From contig OZ243931.1 in assembly GCA_965214055.1 (NCBI GenBank), positions 620,001 through 684,000 of the forward strand: a stretch of 64,000 nt of DNA, written 5' to 3'. Source of the stretch: WTGA01 sp965214055 (GTDB taxonomy: Bacteria > Pseudomonadota > Gammaproteobacteria > Arenicellales > Poriferihabitantaceae). Position numbers and translations under genes: made by a program. The notes beneath the pieces are model-generated. The model was not told the origin of the DNA, made no database searches, and was given only the letters and a program-made list of their open reading frames with translations. Positions 8,712-18,235 of this stretch are shown one piece after another. Position 1 is the stretch's first letter. Every line of letters starts with the position of its first letter.

Positions 8712-9551
8712 CTATTCCATGCTTTTCAGCCGGTCCAGTTTTTTACGGTACTGGACGGCTTGATCGAGGTTTCCCCTTTTTTCGAAGCCATTGGCAAGAA
8801 TGGCAATCTTCTCCTTCAGCGTATGGATGACCTGCTGTTGCTGGAGGACTTCCAGCTTTCCACTCTGCAGTATTTTCTCAAGCGCCTTAACACGAAATCG
8901 ATCCATTCCCCAGTATTTCCTGGAAAGCTGGTCCCCGTGACCACCGTACTTGACTACCAGCAATTCCGGAACCAGCAACACCGGGAGCCGGGAAAAAATC
9001 CTCAGCCACAAGTCGTAATCCTCGCAGGCGGGGAGAGTTTCATCGAATACACCAAACCGCTTGAACAGATTCCGGTGGAACATGGCAGACGAAGGTGAGA
9101 CGCAACACCGCGGCAGACAGGATTCAAAAATCCACCCCTGGGGCTTTGCATGTTTGGTCATCGGATTGACTCTGGTTCCATTCCGGATCCAGATTTCATC
9201 GGTATGACAAGCCAGAAACTCCTTCCCCTTTTCCCTTTCCTGTTCAATGGCCTTTGCCTGCCGTTCAAGTTTTCCGGGTTTCCATTCATCATCTGAATCC
9301 AGAAATGCGACCCACTCCCCACGTGCCTGCCCTATTCCCGCATTTCGTGCGGCACTGACCCCGGAATGTTCCTGTTGAACCAGCCTGATTCCGGTAAACG
9401 ACCGGACCAGGTGGGGGACGGTCTGGTCCGTGGACCCGTCGTCCACCACAATGATCTCGCAGGGGGGGCAGGACTGTTCCAGAACAGATTTTACCGCCCG
9501 GGCTACCCGTTGTGCCCGATTATGGGTTGGGATCACAACGCTGATTTCCAT
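8712..9551 (-). CDS. Family 2 glycosyltransferase
   Basis: GT-A fold glycosyltransferase of 279 residues. The start MEISVVIPTHNRAQR is typical of family 2, followed by IIVVDDGSTDQT (about residue 35) and the metal-binding FLDSDDEW (about 85). A CEDYDLWLR block near residue 180 provides the catalytic Asp. The C-terminal 60 residues are charged and look helical. ATG 9551 is chosen because the catalytic domain begins there; the frame stays open to 9650 without similarity. No membrane segments are seen, so it is cytosolic or peripheral. Donor and acceptor are unknown, and no polysaccharide locus surrounds it. Confidence 0.87.
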   Translation of the reverse strand: MEISVVIPTHNRAQRVARAVKSVLEQSCPPCEIIVVDDGSTDQTVPHLVRSFTGIRLVQQEHSGVSAARNAGIGQARGEWVAFLDSDDEWKPGKLERQAKAIEQEREKGKEFLACHTDEIWIRNGTRVNPMTKHAKPQGWIFESCLPRCCVSPSSAMFHRNLFKRFGVFDETLPACEDYDLWLRIFSRLPVLLVPELLVVKYGGHGDQLSRKYWGMDRFRVKALEKILQSGKLEVLQQQQVIHTLKEKIAILANGFEKRGNLDQAVQYRKKLDRLKSME

Positions 9552-9656
9552 TCCCTGCCTGTCTGTAGCGGCCACTGCCGGGCGGTCAGCACACCGGGTC
9601 CGAAACCCGCCTGATACAGAAGCCGGAACAAAGCTCCCGTACCCTGGCATGTTGAA

Positions 9657-10634
9657 CTAAATCAGGTGCTCCACGGCCTTTTTCTCTTCGTTCAGTTCTT
9701 CTTCAGTAATGAACATACGTTCCCGGCTGAAGTCACTGATCCCCAGACCCTGGACGATTTCATAGTTGCCATCCCGGCAGGTAACGGGAAATGAATACAT
9801 CAAGCCTTCCGTGATGCCATAACTGCCATCCGATGAAACCACCATACTGACCCAATCATACTCCGGCGTCCCCAGGACCCAATCCCGCATATGGTCCACG
9901 GCAGAAGAAGCTGCTGAAGCGGCACTGGATGCCCCTCTGGCCTGGATAATCGCCGCACCACGTTGCTGAACCGTCGGTATAAACGAATTCTCCAGCCAGG
10001 ACGTTTCCACGAGGTCCCTCACCCATTGATCCGCTGCCCTGGCACTCGACAGGTCCGGGTACTGGGTTGCGGAATGATTGCCCCAGATCGTCATTCGGGA
10101 AATTTCTGACTGCGGTATTCCCAGTTTTTCGGAAATCTGGGATTTTGCACGATTGTGGTCCAGTCGGGTCATCGCGGTAAATTGCGACCGGTCGAGGTCC
10201 GGTGCATTGGCGGCCGCGATCAGGGCATTGGTGTTGGCGGGATTTCCTACCACCAGCACCCGGACATCCCTGGAAGCATGGTCATTCAGAGATTTACCCT
10301 GTACCGAAAAAATTGCTCCGTTGTCCTTCAGTAAATCTCCTCTCTCCATGCCGGGTCCTCTTGGCTTTGACCCGACGAGCAATGCATAGTCCGCCCCGGA
10401 AAACGCGACATCCGGGTTGTCCGTTGCGCGAACTTCAGTGACCAGCGGAAACGCACAGTCATTGATCTCCATGACCACGCCATTCAATGCATTCATTGCA
10501 GCCGGAATTTCCAGCAGATTCAGGGAGACTGGCTGATCTTTCCCCAGCATGTCCCCCGCCGCGATTCTGAACAGCAATGCATAAGCAATACTGCCGGCGG
10601 CTCCTGTGACCGCGACTGTTACAGGTTGTTTCAT
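9657..10634 (-). CDS. mdh: Malate dehydrogenase (NAD)
   Basis: TCA-cycle enzyme oxidising malate to oxaloacetate, 325 residues. The NAD-binding loop is VTGAAGSIAYALLFRIA (usually GQIGYALL, so a mild variant), followed by LNLLEIP. VGNPANTNALI, MTRLDHNRAKSQ with the catalytic region, and IWGNHSATQYPD with the catalytic His are all present. ATG 10634 is selected as the standard start (MKQPVTVAVTGAAG); the longer frame reaches into the intergenic region. It is divergent from mltD, with about 236 bp between. Confidence 0.95.
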   Translation of the reverse strand: MKQPVTVAVTGAAGSIAYALLFRIAAGDMLGKDQPVSLNLLEIPAAMNALNGVVMEINDCAFPLVTEVRATDNPDVAFSGADYALLVGSKPRGPGMERGDLLKDNGAIFSVQGKSLNDHASRDVRVLVVGNPANTNALIAAANAPDLDRSQFTAMTRLDHNRAKSQISEKLGIPQSEISRMTIWGNHSATQYPDLSSARAADQWVRDLVETSWLENSFIPTVQQRGAAIIQARGASSAASAASSAVDHMRDWVLGTPEYDWVSMVVSSDGSYGITEGLMYSFPVTCRDGNYEIVQGLGISDFSRERMFITEEELNEEKKAVEHLI

Positions 10635-10740
10635 ATCAGACCTCGGGTTGAAAATTCCATTCCGATTATAATTCAGCCGGACCCATTCATACAGCAAAGA
10701 GTGGGCGCATTTCCTTGGGTGTCAACGCAATTCTTTGGGG

Positions 10741-10770
10741 TTGATATATCATGTATCATGGAGATATACT
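10741..10770 (+). promoter_or_regulatory. Candidate sigma-70 promoter for mltD
   Basis: TTGATA (10741-10746) and TATACT (10765-10770) are separated by 18 bp. This would start transcription near 10777, about 95 nt before mltD. The surrounding DNA is AT-rich with repeated ATAT steps. Confidence 0.55.
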
Positions 10771-10870
10771 CGGCAATATACTTGATTTTTCATCATCTTC
10801 ACGAACATTTATCCGATTTTTCCAGGGGTCGTACAGGCTCCCGTATCCTAATTCACACTAAAATTTTGTG

Positions 10871-12223
10871 ATGAAAACCTTCAGTTTTCCACTTTTTTCC
10901 GCCGGTTTCCTCCTCGTGTCCCTGCTGAACGACAGCGCTTCGCCGGTCAGCCAGCCAGTCACTGTGGAGGCCGTGGCCGCCAGGGAGGTTCCGTCCATCG
11001 TAGAGCACAGTCCGGGATCGAATGTGCAGATGCCCGTGGAAGAGCAGGATTTGTGGCACCGACTCCGTGCCGGCTTCACCATGCCGGTGCCGAAGGGTTC
11101 CGAGGACAGGATACGAAGATATGAGCGCTTGTACAGCAGTCAGCCCCGGTATTTTGAAATGCTGGCTGACCGGGCATACTGGTTATTGCCCTATATTCTC
11201 AATCAAGTGGAAAGACGGGGTATGCCGTCGGAAATCGCCATTCTGCCTGCGGTGGAAAGCGGGTTCCGCCCGGAGGCCACATCAAAAAACGAAGCCGCGG
11301 GGATGTGGCAGTTTATTGACTCAACCGGAAAACGGTTCGGCCTGCGGCAGGACTGGTGGATGGATGGCCGAAGAGACATGGTGCACTCCACCCGGGCCGC
11401 CCTGGATTATCTTGAGTTTCTTTCCCGGGAATTTAATGGGGACTGGCACCTGGCCCTCGCCGCCTACAATACGGGGGAAGGGACCATACATCGGCAGGTC
11501 AAGGAAAACATCGCCAATAACAAGCCGACCAATTACTCATCGTTGGCATTGTATAAGGAAACCACGGCCTACCTGCCAAAACTATTCGCTATCCGCAACA
11601 TCATCCAGGACCCCCAAAAGTATGGCGTTGAGTTGCCCCCCATCCCCAATATGCAGACCTTGACGGTAGTGGATGCCAGAATCCAGACGGACCTGGCGGT
11701 GGCCGCATCGCTGATCCCGGTTTCTGAAAGCGAACTGGCCAATTGGAACATGGGGTATAAAAGAGGGGTCACTCCGCTAAATGGCCCACACCATATCGTT
11801 GTGCCCACGGTGCATGCCAACGCCCTTGCGGCGGGGCTGGATAATCTTGGCCTGCAAAAGCGCCAGGTCGGAACCCGCTACCAGGTCCGTGAAGGAGAGT
11901 ATCTGGGCAAGATCGCCGCCAAGCATGGCGTTACCGTGGCATCCATTGTCCAGATCAACAGCCTCGACTCTGACCTGATCTACCCCGACCAGGAATTAAT
12001 CATTCCGATCTACACGGATCATGAACAATATGCCAAGGCATCGGTGAGTGACATTAAAATCCAGGATGGAGATCAACTCTATACCGTACAACCGGGGGAT
12101 TCGCTCTGGGAAATCTCTCGTCGCATGGAGATTTCGTTGGAAATGCTGCTGCGCTGGAATGGTATCAGCGAAACCACCTTGTTGGTCCCGGGCCAGAAAA
12201 TCATCATTGATCGGCCCTCATAA
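10871..12223 (+). CDS. mltD: Membrane-bound lytic murein transglycosylase D
   Basis: Periplasmic lytic transglycosylase that cleaves peptidoglycan glycan strands to form 1,6-anhydromuropeptides. An N-terminal signal segment (KTFSFPLFSAGFLLVSLL) is followed by the SLT catalytic domain, with the active Glu in AVESGFRPEATS (about residue 135), GMWQFI and AYNTGEG. Two LysM peptidoglycan-binding repeats follow: YQVREGEYLGKIAAKHGV (about 337) and YTVQPGDSLWEISRRMEI (about 405). No lipobox cysteine is evident after the signal, so lipidation is doubtful. ATG 10871 is chosen over the adjacent GTG 10868. Confidence 0.92.
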   Translation: MKTFSFPLFSAGFLLVSLLNDSASPVSQPVTVEAVAAREVPSIVEHSPGSNVQMPVEEQDLWHRLRAGFTMPVPKGSEDRIRRYERLYSSQPRYFEMLADRAYWLLPYILNQVERRGMPSEIAILPAVESGFRPEATSKNEAAGMWQFIDSTGKRFGLRQDWWMDGRRDMVHSTRAALDYLEFLSREFNGDWHLALAAYNTGEGTIHRQVKENIANNKPTNYSSLALYKETTAYLPKLFAIRNIIQDPQKYGVELPPIPNMQTLTVVDARIQTDLAVAASLIPVSESELANWNMGYKRGVTPLNGPHHIVVPTVHANALAAGLDNLGLQKRQVGTRYQVREGEYLGKIAAKHGVTVASIVQINSLDSDLIYPDQELIIPIYTDHEQYAKASVSDIKIQDGDQLYTVQPGDSLWEISRRMEISLEMLLRWNGISETTLLVPGQKIIIDRPS

Positions 12224-12242
12224 CGGCCCCGCTGTGGATTCT

Positions 12243-12271
12243 CCTCATCCCGTAAAATGAGACGGGTGAGG
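12243..12271. terminator. Hairpin between convergent mltD and udg
   Basis: CCTCA-T-CCCGT pairs with ACGGG-TGAGG around an 8-nt loop, giving 10 base pairs with one bulge. No U-tract follows on either strand, so it is not a canonical intrinsic terminator, but its place between convergent genes suggests it separates or protects transcript ends. Confidence 0.4.
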
Positions 12272-12354
12272 GGACCTTCCCGGTGTCCTGGCCATTGATT
12301 TCCGGGATAAATTTAAGGGGATAAATTTACGGAAACAAATCTACCAGGATGAAT

Positions 12355-13089
12355 CTAGTGGGCCTGGACAAGGGACCGCGCCAGTCGCAGATCTTCCCAA
12401 ACACTGGCTTTTTGCCGGGGATTTCGCAAAAGATATGCCGGGTGATAGGTAATTACCAGGGGGGTGTTGTATTCACCATAGTGATATACGGTACCGCGCA
12501 ACTCTCTCAATGGCGCATTGGTTTTCAGCAAGGCCTGGGCACCGATTCTTCCCAGGGCGATAATGATTTTCGGTCGGACAATTTTCAGCTGCCGATGTAA
12601 ATAGGGTTCGCATTTCACCACTTCCCCGGGTTCCGGGTCCCGGTTTCCCGGTGGACGGCACTTGAGCACATTGGTGATAAACACCTCCTCTCTTTGCATC
12701 TTCAAGGCCACAATCATCGAATCCAGCAACTGCCCCGCCCGTCCTACAAACGGCAATCCCTGTTCATCTTCATTCTGCCCGGGTGCTTCACCAACAAACA
12801 TCCACTCCGCCTGCATACTCCCGGCACCGGGAACCGTATTGGTCCGGGTTGCATGCAACGGACATTGTCGGCACTGGCTGACCTGATGGGCAATTTCCGC
12901 CATCTCCACCATGCCGGCCTCTCCCTTTGGCCGGGCATCCTGGCCCGACCCGACAACCGCTTCCGACCCGGGGCCCGGCTCCGGCGCCCCCCCGTCCGCC
13001 TCCGAAGAACCGGGAGGTTCCCGTAACTGCCAGAGATCAATTCTCATTTTTCTGAGAATATCGATCTGCCGGTCATCCAGACGGATCAT
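12355..13089 (-). CDS. Uracil-DNA glycosylase, family 4
   Basis: Base-excision repair enzyme removing uracil from DNA. The 4Fe-4S-type family signature is present: CRQCPLHATR (about residue 75), FVGEAPGQNEDEQGLPFVG (about 97-115), NVLKCRPPGNRDP and a second Cys in KCEPYL, and the active-site motif TYHPAYLLRNP near the C-terminus. The first 60 residues (Pro, Gly and Ala rich) look disordered, as is common in proteobacterial members. It lies 34 bp after leuA on the same strand, probably at the end of the ilv-leu transcript. Confidence 0.9.
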   Translation of the reverse strand: MIRLDDRQIDILRKMRIDLWQLREPPGSSEADGGAPEPGPGSEAVVGSGQDARPKGEAGMVEMAEIAHQVSQCRQCPLHATRTNTVPGAGSMQAEWMFVGEAPGQNEDEQGLPFVGRAGQLLDSMIVALKMQREEVFITNVLKCRPPGNRDPEPGEVVKCEPYLHRQLKIVRPKIIIALGRIGAQALLKTNAPLRELRGTVYHYGEYNTPLVITYHPAYLLRNPRQKASVWEDLRLARSLVQAH

Positions 13090-13123
13090 GGGGATTTCCT
13101 GGGATTTCCTGGGGTCCGGGGGG

Positions 13124-14671
13124 TTAAATGGCCTCAGCGAGTTGAGGGTGCGTCCGGGATTCAGCGCTGACCAGTTTATTCAAAGCGTTGACATAGGATT
13201 TTGCCGATGCAATGATGATATCCAGGTCTGAACCGTGTCCATTGACAATCAATCCGTCCTTTTGCAGCCGGACACTGACCTCGCCCTGAGCATCCGTTCC
13301 ACTGGTGATGCTGTTTACCGAATAAAGCTGCAGCTCACTGCCGGAACCGATGATTTTTTCAATGGACCGGAATGTCGCATCCACGGCACCATTGCCCGAA
13401 TCTTCCGCATTCACATCCACTCCATCCACCTCAACCACCACTCTGGCATGGGGTGTTTGACCGGTTTCAGAATGGGTCTCGAGGTATTTCAGCTTAAATC
13501 TCTCATTCTCGGCAATATTTCCCGACTCCGTCACCAGAGCCTGCAGGTCATTGTCATATATTTCATGCTTTCGGTCTGCCATATCCTTGAAACGGGCAAA
13601 TGTCTCGTCCAGCTCGTCGTCAGAACGAAATTCGAATCCAAGGGTTTTCAGCCGCTGCCGGAATGCATTCCTGCCGGAATGTTTTCCCAGCACCATGCGA
13701 TTCGAACCCCAGCCAACTTCTTCTGCAGACATGATTTCATAGGTTTCCCGGGCCTTGATGACCCCGTCCTGGTGAATCCCCGCTTCGTGGGCGAAGGCGT
13801 TGGCCCCCACAATTGCCTTGTTCGGCTGCACCGGAAAACCGGTAATGTTGGATACCAGCCTGCTCGCGGGCACAATCTGCGTGGTATCGATACCCGTATC
13901 GCAGGAGAATTCATCCTGCCGGGTCCGTACTGCCATGACAATTTCTTCAAGGGATGCGTTGCCGGCACGTTCCCCAAGACCGTTCACGGTGCATTCAACC
14001 TGTCGGGCACCATGCATCACCGCAGCCAGGGAATTGGCCACCGCAAGACCCAGGTCATTGTGACAGTGCGTGGAAAAAATTGCCTGGTCCGAATTTGGAA
14101 TTTTTTCCATGAGACTCTGGATCAATGCCCCAAACTGTGCCGGCAGGTTGTAGCCCACGGTATCCGGTATATTGATTGTGCTGGCCCCGGCCCTGATCGC
14201 CTCTTCGATGATCCGACAGAGAAAATCAAGCTCGGACCGACCCGCATCTTCCGGGGAAAACTCCACATTGTCCGTATAGCCCCTGGCCTGCTTGATTGCT
14301 CGGACCGCGCTGTCCACCACCTGATCCGGCTCCATCCGCAGCTTGAGCTTCATGTGTATGGGTGACGTGGCGATAAAGGTATGAATCCGGCTGGAAGCCG
14401 CCGGCTTCAAGGCCTCCCCCGCTTTTTCTATATCCCGGGGATTGGCCCGGGCCAACCCGCAGACCGTGCTCTCCCCGATCAACTTTGAGATCGCATTTAC
14501 GGCTTTGAAATCCCCGGGACTGGCTGCAGGAAATCCCGCTTCAATAACATCTACTCTCATTTTTTCCAGCATCCGTGCTATCCGGATTTTTTCTTCCAGG
14601 GTCATGGATGCACCGGGACTTTGCTCGCCATCCCGCAAGGTTGTGTCAAAAATCACCAATTTGTCTTTCAT
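13124..14671 (-). CDS. leuA: 2-isopropylmalate synthase
   Basis: First committed step of leucine synthesis: condenses acetyl-CoA with 2-oxoisovalerate. The TIM-barrel catalytic domain begins with FDTTLRDGEQSPGASM (about residue 8) and has the metal-binding STHCHNDLG (about 200). NGLGERAGNASLEE follows, and the C-terminal LeuA dimer domain (from about residue 390) binds leucine for feedback inhibition. At 515 residues it has normal length. It closes the ilvBHC-psd-pssA-leuA series; the leader of more than 300 bp suggests it may also have its own promoter. Confidence 0.95.
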   Translation of the reverse strand: MKDKLVIFDTTLRDGEQSPGASMTLEEKIRIARMLEKMRVDVIEAGFPAASPGDFKAVNAISKLIGESTVCGLARANPRDIEKAGEALKPAASSRIHTFIATSPIHMKLKLRMEPDQVVDSAVRAIKQARGYTDNVEFSPEDAGRSELDFLCRIIEEAIRAGASTINIPDTVGYNLPAQFGALIQSLMEKIPNSDQAIFSTHCHNDLGLAVANSLAAVMHGARQVECTVNGLGERAGNASLEEIVMAVRTRQDEFSCDTGIDTTQIVPASRLVSNITGFPVQPNKAIVGANAFAHEAGIHQDGVIKARETYEIMSAEEVGWGSNRMVLGKHSGRNAFRQRLKTLGFEFRSDDELDETFARFKDMADRKHEIYDNDLQALVTESGNIAENERFKLKYLETHSETGQTPHARVVVEVDGVDVNAEDSGNGAVDATFRSIEKIIGSGSELQLYSVNSITSGTDAQGEVSVRLQKDGLIVNGHGSDLDIIIASAKSYVNALNKLVSAESRTHPQLAEAI

Positions 14672-15002
14672 TGTCTTACCTGTTTTTACTCGAATCCATA
14701 ATTTTTCCTGCCTGCCTTGTGGGGCAGTATAAGGGGGGTATCAGCGGAAAAGGGGGAAGTATCAGTGCGCCAGGGGGCGCAGTAGAGAGAAAGGCAGAAG
14801 GCACAACAAGACCCCTGTGCCCGGAACACTCCTGGTGACCGGGGGAAACAACCGGGTTTTGCTTGCTGTTTGATACATTCCTGGAATCTTCAAATGCGGC
14901 CCGCCTAGTCTATAAAACTGCTCCGCAGCTTGCAAGCCTTTATTGAGGAGGTGTTAGGAGGCCACGATTCGGTCCGGATACCATGAATTGCCCATCCATT
15001 CC
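14672..15002. other. pssA-leuA intergenic leader, no gene seen
   Basis: About 330 bp without a credible coding frame. On the minus strand there is a weak promoter-like pair (TTGCAA at 14930-14935 with TATAGA at 14909-14914, 15-bp spacer) and an isolated TATACT at 14726-14731. No hairpin with a U-tract and no Leu-rich leader peptide were found, so leucine attenuation of the classical type is not supported. Confidence 0.35.
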
Positions 15003-15836
15003 CTATTTCTCCTGTTTTCGGCTCGGGATGGGCCGGATGTTGGTGGCGTTGCCGTCCACCGGGTCTTCATCGTCTTCATCCGGCAGAAAGCCGGCGTCCT
15101 CTTCATCTCCCTTGTGGCGCCGCATGACCCACCCGATGGGTCCGGACACTACGTACGCCAATGCACAAAGAAACAGGATTCGCGGAGGGTCAAACGAAAT
15201 CAAGACAGTCACCCCGACAATGGCGATGAGCACAAAAAAGGGGATCTTGTGCTTGGGGTCAAAATCCTTGAAACTTCTGTACTTGAGACTGGTGACCTGC
15301 AGGATAGACATGATCAGTGTTGCCACTGCGCTGGCCCAGGCCATGGATTCCCCGGAAATTCCCGTTACCGTGAAATTCCATACCCAAAATGCAACAAATG
15401 CGGCGGCAGCCGGGCAGGCCAGTCCGTAAAAATACCGGTTGTCCTTGATGGTCAACGTGTTGAACCGCGCAAGCCGCAGGGCGGTTGCCGCACCATAGAG
15501 AAATGCGATCAGCCACCCCGCTTTCCCGATATATTGCAGTGACCAGAAATAAATGATCAACCCGGGAGCCAAGCCAAACGCAATCACGTCCACCAGGCTG
15601 TCGTACTCTTTTCCGAAATCACTGGCCGTATTGGTCCAGCGTGCGACCCGGCCATCCAGGCCATCCATAATCATGGCAATGAGAACACCGAGTGCTGCCT
15701 GGGTAAAATTTCCCTGGGTTGCCTGGATGATGGCGTAGAACCCAAAGAACAATCCTGCAGTGGTAAACAGGCTGGGCAGAAAATAAATCCCTTTCCGGCC
15801 GCCCGGTGGTGTATTTTCGTTATTTTCCATGATCAT
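15003..15836 (-). CDS. pssA: CDP-diacylglycerol-serine O-phosphatidyltransferase
   Basis: Inner-membrane enzyme making phosphatidylserine from CDP-diacylglycerol and serine. The CDP-alcohol phosphotransferase signature DG-x2-DG-R-x-A-R reads MDGLDGRVARWTNTASDFG, followed by EYDSLVDVIAFGLAPG (about residues 58-98). Several hydrophobic helices follow, then an acidic C-terminal tail (DEEDAGFLPDEDDED). It lies 32 bp after psd, which decarboxylates its product, so the two steps to phosphatidylethanolamine are adjacent. The start is 15836 or ATG 15830. Confidence 0.93.
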   Translation of the reverse strand: MIMENNENTPPGGRKGIYFLPSLFTTAGLFFGFYAIIQATQGNFTQAALGVLIAMIMDGLDGRVARWTNTASDFGKEYDSLVDVIAFGLAPGLIIYFWSLQYIGKAGWLIAFLYGAATALRLARFNTLTIKDNRYFYGLACPAAAAFVAFWVWNFTVTGISGESMAWASAVATLIMSILQVTSLKYRSFKDFDPKHKIPFFVLIAIVGVTVLISFDPPRILFLCALAYVVSGPIGWVMRRHKGDEEDAGFLPDEDDEDPVDGNATNIRPIPSRKQEK

Positions 15837-15868
15837 TCATCGGCTAGGATGGCAGTGTAGCATTTCCA

Positions 15869-16519
15869 TCAATATCCGGGCAAATACCCCACCGTGTCAT
15901 TTCCTGAGGACACCCACTGACCCAGGCGAACGGTCAACCTGCTCTCAAGGGGCAGATAAAGATCCACCCGGGACCCGAATCGAATAAAACCATATCGTTG
16001 TCCGGTAAGCACCTGGTCTCCGGTCTTCGCATAGCACAGAATGCGCCGGGCGATCAGGCCGGCAATTTGCACACAAACCACCGGGTACCCGTCCCCGGAC
16101 TGGATCACGATGGCGTTCCGTTCATTTTCCCTGGAAGACTTTTCCACCGCTGCATTGATAAATTTACCCGGGAAATAGGTGCTGCTCACAATGGTCCCCC
16201 CCACCGGAATCAGGTTGGAATGCACCGAGAATACATTCATGAAAATACTGACTTTCAGGGCTTTTTGATCGCCGTCATAGGCATTGGGGGCCTCACCAAC
16301 AGCAACGATCTTTCCACTGGCCGGGGAAACCACCGCACCGGGTTCAGCCGTGATATTGCGCCGGGGATCCCGAAAAAACTGAAAGACGAACCCCGCTGCC
16401 AACCAGACTGGAATGGACCAGTATCCAAAAAGATACGTCGCTCCCAATCCTGCCAGTGCGGCAACGGTGAGATGCACCCGCCCTTCCCTGGCAAGAATCG
16501 GGTATGAAGAGTGGTCCAT
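15869..16519 (-). CDS. psd: Phosphatidylserine decarboxylase
   Basis: Converts phosphatidylserine to phosphatidylethanolamine. This is the short form of 216 residues. N-terminal hydrophobic segments (VAALAGLGATYLFGYW and VWLAAGFVFQFF) precede FRDPRR, SPASGKIV and NVFSVHSNLIPVGG. The self-cleavage site FGS, which creates the pyruvoyl group from Ser, sits in GFIRFGSRVDLYLP (about residue 188). It lies between ilvC and pssA on one strand. Confidence 0.93.
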   Translation of the reverse strand: MDHSSYPILAREGRVHLTVAALAGLGATYLFGYWSIPVWLAAGFVFQFFRDPRRNITAEPGAVVSPASGKIVAVGEAPNAYDGDQKALKVSIFMNVFSVHSNLIPVGGTIVSSTYFPGKFINAAVEKSSRENERNAIVIQSGDGYPVVCVQIAGLIARRILCYAKTGDQVLTGQRYGFIRFGSRVDLYLPLESRLTVRLGQWVSSGNDTVGYLPGY

Positions 16520-16665
16520 CAGACAGTGGTTATCATTGAAACCGACTTCCCCGGGATTGCCCGGCGGCTGATTCGGATGCAGCCCCCGGGACCCGGGTAT
16601 TCATCGGGGACTCCCGCCACGGGCCTGCCCTTCCGGCTCCCGGTGGGGATGACCGTTCGAAAGAA

Positions 16666-17679
16666 TCAGTTGACTGTTTTATCCACCACCTTGTTTTCGC
16701 TGATCCAGGACATCATGGAACGAAGCTTTTCACCCACTTCTTCGATCTGGTGTTCCTGGCCCTTGCGGCGAAGTTCCGGGAATCGCTTCCCGCCCGCGGC
16801 GTTTTCATCCATCCATTCCCGGGCGAAATCACCGGATTGTATCTCGGTGAGGATTTTTTTCATCTCGGCCTTGGTTTGTTCGTTGACGATCCTTGGGCCC
16901 CGGGTCAGGTCCCCGAATTCCGCGGTGTTCGAAATGGAATACCGCATGTCCGCAATTCCCCCTTCATACATCAGGTCAACAATCAACTTGAGTTCATGCA
17001 GGCATTCGAAATAGGCCATTTCCGGGGCATATCCCGCTTCAACAAGGGTCTCAAAACCCGCCTGTACCAGGGAGGTTGCCCCTCCGCAAAGAACCGCCTG
17101 CTCACCAAAAAGATCGGTTTCCGTTTCTTCTTTGAAGGTGGTTTCAATGATGCCGGCACGACCGCCGCCAATTCCCGATGCATAGGCAACCGAAACATCC
17201 AGTGCATCCCCGGTGGCATCCTGGTGAATTGCCACCAGGCAGGGAACACCGGCGCCCCCCTGGTAGGTTGAGCGTACCAGGTGACCGGGACCCTTGGGTG
17301 CAATCATGACCACATTCAGATCCGCCCGGGGTTCGATGTATCCAAAGTGAATATTGAAGCCATGGGCAAAGGCCAGGGTGGCCCCCTGCCTCAGGTCGTC
17401 CTCAATTTCCCTGTAAATCCCACCCATTAACTCGTCCGGGCACAACATCATAACCAAATCAGCCTGTGCCACGGCTTCGTTGACTCCCGCCACGGACAGG
17501 CCCGCCTGTTCGGCCTTTCCCCGTGAACCGGAACCTTCCCGAAGCCCGACGACGACGGCCACACCACTTTCCTTGAGGTTGTTTGCATGGGCATGGCCCT
17601 GGGAACCATACCCGATGATTGCGACCTTCTTGTTGCGAATCAATCCCAGATCCGCATCTTCATCATAATAAACCTTCAT
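16666..17679 (-). CDS. ilvC: Ketol-acid reductoisomerase (NADP)
   Basis: Second step of isoleucine and valine synthesis. It is class I (337 residues). The Rossmann motif IGYGSQGHAHANNLKESG lies near residue 22 and the NADP-specific GLREGSGS follows. APKGPGHLVRS and the C-terminal knotted domain, with metal-binding Glu/Asp in EETETDLFGEQAVLCGG, are present. It is 58 bp downstream of ilvH, in the same operon. Confidence 0.96.
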   Translation of the reverse strand: MKVYYDEDADLGLIRNKKVAIIGYGSQGHAHANNLKESGVAVVVGLREGSGSRGKAEQAGLSVAGVNEAVAQADLVMMLCPDELMGGIYREIEDDLRQGATLAFAHGFNIHFGYIEPRADLNVVMIAPKGPGHLVRSTYQGGAGVPCLVAIHQDATGDALDVSVAYASGIGGGRAGIIETTFKEETETDLFGEQAVLCGGATSLVQAGFETLVEAGYAPEMAYFECLHELKLIVDLMYEGGIADMRYSISNTAEFGDLTRGPRIVNEQTKAEMKKILTEIQSGDFAREWMDENAAGGKRFPELRRKGQEHQIEEVGEKLRSMMSWISENKVVDKTVN

Positions 17680-17737
17680 TTTTTTGACTCCAAAAATATA
17701 TCCACCACCGAGATTGCCTTGCGCAATCTCTTCGAAA

Positions 17738-18235
17738 TTAAATCTTCAGGGCGTTTTTCCCGCGGCCAATGCCGAGGGTTCCCGACCGAACGACTTCGAT
17801 GAGTTCAACCTGGGACAGTCCATTGAGAAATGCATCGACCTTTTCGCTGCTTCCCGTCATTTCCAGGGTGTACGTTGAATCCGCCACATCAATGACCCGG
17901 CCACGAAAAATATCCACGAGGCGCTTGACTTCCTCCTTCTGGTCCTTGTTGACAGCCGCCACTTTCGCCAGCAACAGCTCGCGACCCAGATACCGACCTT
18001 CGGTCAGGTCACGCAGTTTCACCACATCCACCAGCTTGTTCAACTGCTTGGTGATCTGCTCGATGATGGCATCCGTACCACTGGTCACGATGGTCATCCG
18101 GGAAAGCGACTCATCGTCGGTGGGAGCTACCGTCAGGGATTCAATGTTGTAACCCCGGGCGGAAAACAGGCCAGCAACCCGGGACAGTGCCCCGGATTCA
18201 TTTTCCAGCAATATCGAAATAATTCTTCTCATCAC
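17738..18235 (-). CDS. ilvH: Acetolactate synthase small (regulatory) subunit
   Basis: Regulatory subunit that confers valine feedback inhibition on IlvB. The N-terminal ACT domain starts with RRIISILLENESGALSRVAG, and SARGYNIESLTV forms the effector site. The C-terminal domain (from about residue 80) includes VDVVKLRDLTEGRYLGREL. Its length of 165 residues is typical. The start overlaps the ilvB stop by 4 nt, indicating translational coupling and stoichiometric synthesis. Confidence 0.95.
   Translation of the reverse strand: MMRRIISILLENESGALSRVAGLFSARGYNIESLTVAPTDDESLSRMTIVTSGTDAIIEQITKQLNKLVDVVKLRDLTEGRYLGRELLLAKVAAVNKDQKEEVKRLVDIFRGRVIDVADSTYTLEMTGSSEKVDAFLNGLSQVELIEVVRSGTLGIGRGKNALKI

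Noticed and set aside
13235..14365. A 376-codon plus-strand frame opposite leuA
   Set aside because: It lies fully antisense to a well-conserved leuA and has no recognisable motif; a by-product of leuA codon usage.
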